DNA from: JBBSNV01 sp964458605
GTDB taxonomy: Bacteria; Pseudomonadota; Alphaproteobacteria; Reyranellales; JAQSWP01
Direction of reading: 5' to 3'
Length of the DNA stretch: 64,000 bases
Assembly (NCBI GenBank): GCA_964458605.1
Contig: CAYWLS010000003.1
Coordinates: forward strand, 1-64,000
Shown here: positions 61,997 to 64,000 of the stretch, one piece after another
How positions within the stretch are numbered: position 1 is the stretch's first letter
Layout: each line of letters begins with the position of its first letter
Notes under the pieces: model-generated
The model's input: only the letters and a program-made list of their open reading frames with translations
Databases searched by the model: none
What the model was told of the DNA's origin: nothing
Position numbers and translations under genes: made by a program

Positions 61997-63633
61997 AACG
62001 GCTCCACAATCCTCTTGCGGCTTGTGCGCGGCGGCGGGATCGGCAGGGTGGCCAGGGTCTTGATCAGGATGTCGCGCGTGTCGGCGGGATCGATCACGTC
62101 GTCGTAGAGGAAGCGCGCCGCGGTTTCGATCGCGGTGTTGCCGCGCTTCAACTCCTCGGTCAGCGCGCGATGCAGCTCGGCCCGCGCCGCCGGATCGGGC
62201 TCGGCGTCGAGTTCCTTGCGGTAGATGATGTTGACTGCGCCCTCGATGCCCATGCCGCCGAACTCGGCGGTCGGCCAGGCCAGCAGCACCGCCGGATCGA
62301 GCGGCTGGGAGCCCATGATGTAGTAGCCCAGCCCATAGGCCTTGCGCAGCACCACCGTCATCATCGGCACCGTTGCATTCGCGAGGGCCGACAACAGCCG
62401 CGCCGAGTGGCGCACCAGCCCGGTCTTCTCGACCTCCGGCCCGACCATCAGGCCCGGCGTGTCGCACAGCAGCAGCATCGGGATGTCGAAGGCATCGCAG
62501 ATCTGGGCAAAGCGCGCCGCCTTGACCGAAGCGGGCGCGTCGATCGCGCCGGCCAGCACCATCGGCTGGTTGGCCACCACGCCGACGGCGCGGCCGCCCA
62601 GCCGGATCAGCGAGGTGACGATGGCGCGGCCCCATTGCGGCTTCAGCTCCAGCACGCTGCCCTTATCGGCCAGCAGCTCGATCGCCTTGCGCACGTTGTA
62701 GGCGCGCTTGGGATTCTCCGGCACCAGGTCGCGCAACGAGGTCTGGTCGGCCGCTTCGAAACCCTCGTGCTGCCGGCCGTCGAAATACGACAGATAGCGC
62801 CGCGCCAGGTCGATCGCCTGGGCCTCGCCGTCGACCAGCAGATCGATTACCCCCGAGGCGGCATGCACCGCGGCCGGCCCCAACTCCTCCGGCGTCAGCT
62901 TGATGCCCAGCGCCGCCTCGACCAGCGGCGGCCCGGCCATGCCCATCGAGGATTCCTTCGTCGCGATCAGCACGTCGCACAGCCCGGCCAAATTGGCGTG
63001 GCCGGCAAAGGCCCGGCCCGGCAGGATGCCGATGGTCGGCACCAGCCCGGCCAGCCGGGCGAACACCACGAAGGTCGCGGTCGAGTTGCGGCCTTCGACC
63101 ACCATGTCGTGCGGCCGCGCCCCGCCGCCGTCCAGCCACACCACCACGGGCAGGCGGTGCCGCTCGGCATGTTCGAACATGCGCGTGATCTTCAGGTGGT
63201 TCATCGCGCTCTGGGTGCCGGCATAGACGGTGTAGTCGTAGAACACGATATCCACCGGCCGGCCGCCGATCCGGCCGGTGCCCATGACGATGCCGTCGGC
63301 CGCGCCCGTCATCTTGCGCAAGGCCGGGCGGGTCAGCCCGCCATATTCGACGAAGCTACTGGCATCGAGCAAAGCGGCGATGCCCTCGCGCGCGGTCCAG
63401 CGGCCGCGCTTCCTCTGCTGCGCCACCGCTTCGGGCCGACCGGCATCGCAGAGCGCCGCCTTGGCCTCGCGCAGCTTCTGCAGATCGGGGCGAATGGGCT
63501 TGTCGCCTGCGGCTCCGGTTGGTTTGTCGCCTGCGGCTGCGGTTGGTTTGTCGCCTGCGGCTGCGGTTGGTTTGTCGTCTGCGGCTGCGGTTGGTTTGTC
63601 GCCTGCGGCTGCGGTCGGCTTGTCGTCGGCCAT
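61993..63633 (-). CDS. Acyl-CoA carboxylase, carboxyltransferase (beta) subunit
   Basis: 546-residue biotin-dependent carboxyltransferase. Domain marks: RGRWTAREGIAALLDASSF, FVVFARLAGLVPTIGILPGRAFAGH (acyl-CoA region), MGMAGPPLVEAALG, and the C-terminal LLLCDTPGLMVGPE and YIMGSQPLDPAVLLAWPTAEFGGMG (carboxybiotin region). It has an odd N-terminal tail of about 46 residues made of DKPTAAAG repeats. Substrate could be propionyl-, acetyl- or methylcrotonyl-CoA. The partner biotin carboxylase is not in view. It sits 2 bases after the MBL gene. Confidence 0.85.
   Translation of the reverse strand: MADDKPTAAAGDKPTAAADDKPTAAAGDKPTAAAGDKPTGAAGDKPIRPDLQKLREAKAALCDAGRPEAVAQQRKRGRWTAREGIAALLDASSFVEYGGLTRPALRKMTGAADGIVMGTGRIGGRPVDIVFYDYTVYAGTQSAMNHLKITRMFEHAERHRLPVVVWLDGGGARPHDMVVEGRNSTATFVVFARLAGLVPTIGILPGRAFAGHANLAGLCDVLIATKESSMGMAGPPLVEAALGIKLTPEELGPAAVHAASGVIDLLVDGEAQAIDLARRYLSYFDGRQHEGFEAADQTSLRDLVPENPKRAYNVRKAIELLADKGSVLELKPQWGRAIVTSLIRLGGRAVGVVANQPMVLAGAIDAPASVKAARFAQICDAFDIPMLLLCDTPGLMVGPEVEKTGLVRHSARLLSALANATVPMMTVVLRKAYGLGYYIMGSQPLDPAVLLAWPTAEFGGMGIEGAVNIIYRKELDAEPDPAARAELHRALTEELKRGNTAIETAARFLYDDVIDPADTRDILIKTLATLPIPPPRTSRKRIVEPF
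63497..63620. repeat. 24-base tandem repeat encoding DKPTAAAG units
   Basis: Five near-identical 24-base units (63497-63520, 63521-63544, 63545-63568, 63569-63592, 63593-63616) and a partial sixth. They encode the 8-residue DKPTAAAG motif in the carboxylase N-terminus. A variable copy number between strains is likely. Linker function is possible, given the Pro/Ala content. Confidence 0.9.
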
Positions 63634-63635
63634 GC

Positions 63636-64000
63636 TCAGTGCCGGTCCCATTCCATGCGGAAGCCGTCGCCCTGCGCGCGCACATGGCCGGCATTGGGGC
63701 CGGGGAAATGCGCCGGGCAGAGCAAGCTATTGTGCTCGACGCAATGCTCCAGCACCTTGCGCCGGCTCCTGGCCGACATCTCGCCGTCCCAGCAGAATTG
63801 GCTCGACCAGTCGGGACGATAGACCTGGATCGGATGATGCATCACGTCGCCGGTGAACAGCGCCTGCTTGCCGCCGTCGCTGAGCTCGATGCAGAGCGAA
63901 CCGGGCGTATGGCCCGGCGTGTCGATCAGGGTCAGCAGGTCGTCCGCCTGGTAGGCGGCGTCGATGAACACGGCGCGGCCGGCCTCGACGATCGGTAGCA
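63636..64000 (-). CDS. MBL-fold metallohydrolase, partial (N-terminus off window)
   Basis: C-terminal part, about 120 residues, of a metallo-beta-lactamase-fold enzyme; the frame stays open to the window end. Visible: TLIDTPGHTPGSLCIEL (metal His), ALFTGDVMHHP (metal Asp/His), and LLCPAHFPGPNAGHV (final His). It is the upstream gene of the carboxylase with a 2-base gap. Substrate unknown. Confidence 0.8.
   Translation of the reverse strand, partial: LPIVEAGRAVFIDAAYQADDLLTLIDTPGHTPGSLCIELSDGGKQALFTGDVMHHPIQVYRPDWSSQFCWDGEMSARSRRKVLEHCVEHNSLLCPAHFPGPNAGHVRAQGDGFRMEWDRH

Overview
This is a GC-rich chromosomal window from an alphaproteobacterium, probably a member of or close to the Rhodospirillales. 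The evidence is the gene families rather than any marker gene: homospermidine synthase beside a type III ornithine decarboxylase, a SAM-II riboswitch ahead of metZ, an ECF sigma/anti-sigma pair, ApaG, a DUF1194 protein, and the alphaproteobacterial type of ceramide-synthesis gene set. No rRNA, tRNA, CRISPR array, insertion sequence or prophage was seen. Both ends cut genes: an ABC ATPase at base 1 and an MBL-fold hydrolase at base 64000.

Layout. 0-4.7 kb: a glycerol-3-phosphate/glycerophosphodiester uptake operon (ugpB-ugpA-ugpE-ugpC) beside a ugpQ-like phosphodiesterase, with a run of PHO-box-like repeats upstream of ugpB. 4.7-10 kb: an SDR, a sodium/proton antiporter, an ECF sigma/anti-sigma pair, an alcohol dehydrogenase relic and two small proteins. 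10-13.3 kb: a polyamine operon (odc-hss) with a structured leader that encodes an arginine-rich 46-residue peptide. 13.3-14.7 kb: an MFS transporter.

14.9-36 kb holds a large lipid locus. All five recognised steps of bacterial ceramide synthesis are present: serine palmitoyltransferase, dedicated acyl carrier protein, acyl-AMP ligase, NAD-dependent ceramide reductase, and GNAT-type ceramide synthase. Around them lie a fatty-acid-hydroxylase-like protein, two nucleotidyltransferases, two CDP-alcohol phosphatidyltransferases with degenerate nucleotidyltransferase-like N-termini, a Tam41-like cytidylyltransferase candidate, LptF/LptG permeases, a HIT protein, a metallophosphoesterase, an ELM1-like protein and an MlaC-like lipid carrier. 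This looks like a self-contained system for making, head-group-modifying and exporting a sphingolipid. An 18-base motif recurs in two of its promoter regions, and one of these resembles a PHO box.

36-46 kb is mostly metabolic: argD-argF-hslO, argE, folE, apaG, metZ under a SAM-II riboswitch with a terminator, a NIPSNAP protein, and an L-arabinonate-dehydratase-like enzyme. Related palindromic elements abut the stop codons of argE and folE. 46-59 kb holds an RRM/glycine-rich RNA-binding protein, several secreted proteins of unknown role (one with a diverged inverted gene fragment next to it), an alpha/beta hydrolase, msrA, a nitronate-monooxygenase-like enzyme, a SYLF protein, a Tat-exported sulfatase and an outer-membrane protein with a divergent AraC regulator. 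58.5-64 kb holds a TetR regulator with twin operators, a small membrane protein, rimO, a double-hotdog thioesterase, an acyl-CoA carboxylase beta subunit with a repetitive N-terminus, and the end of an MBL hydrolase.
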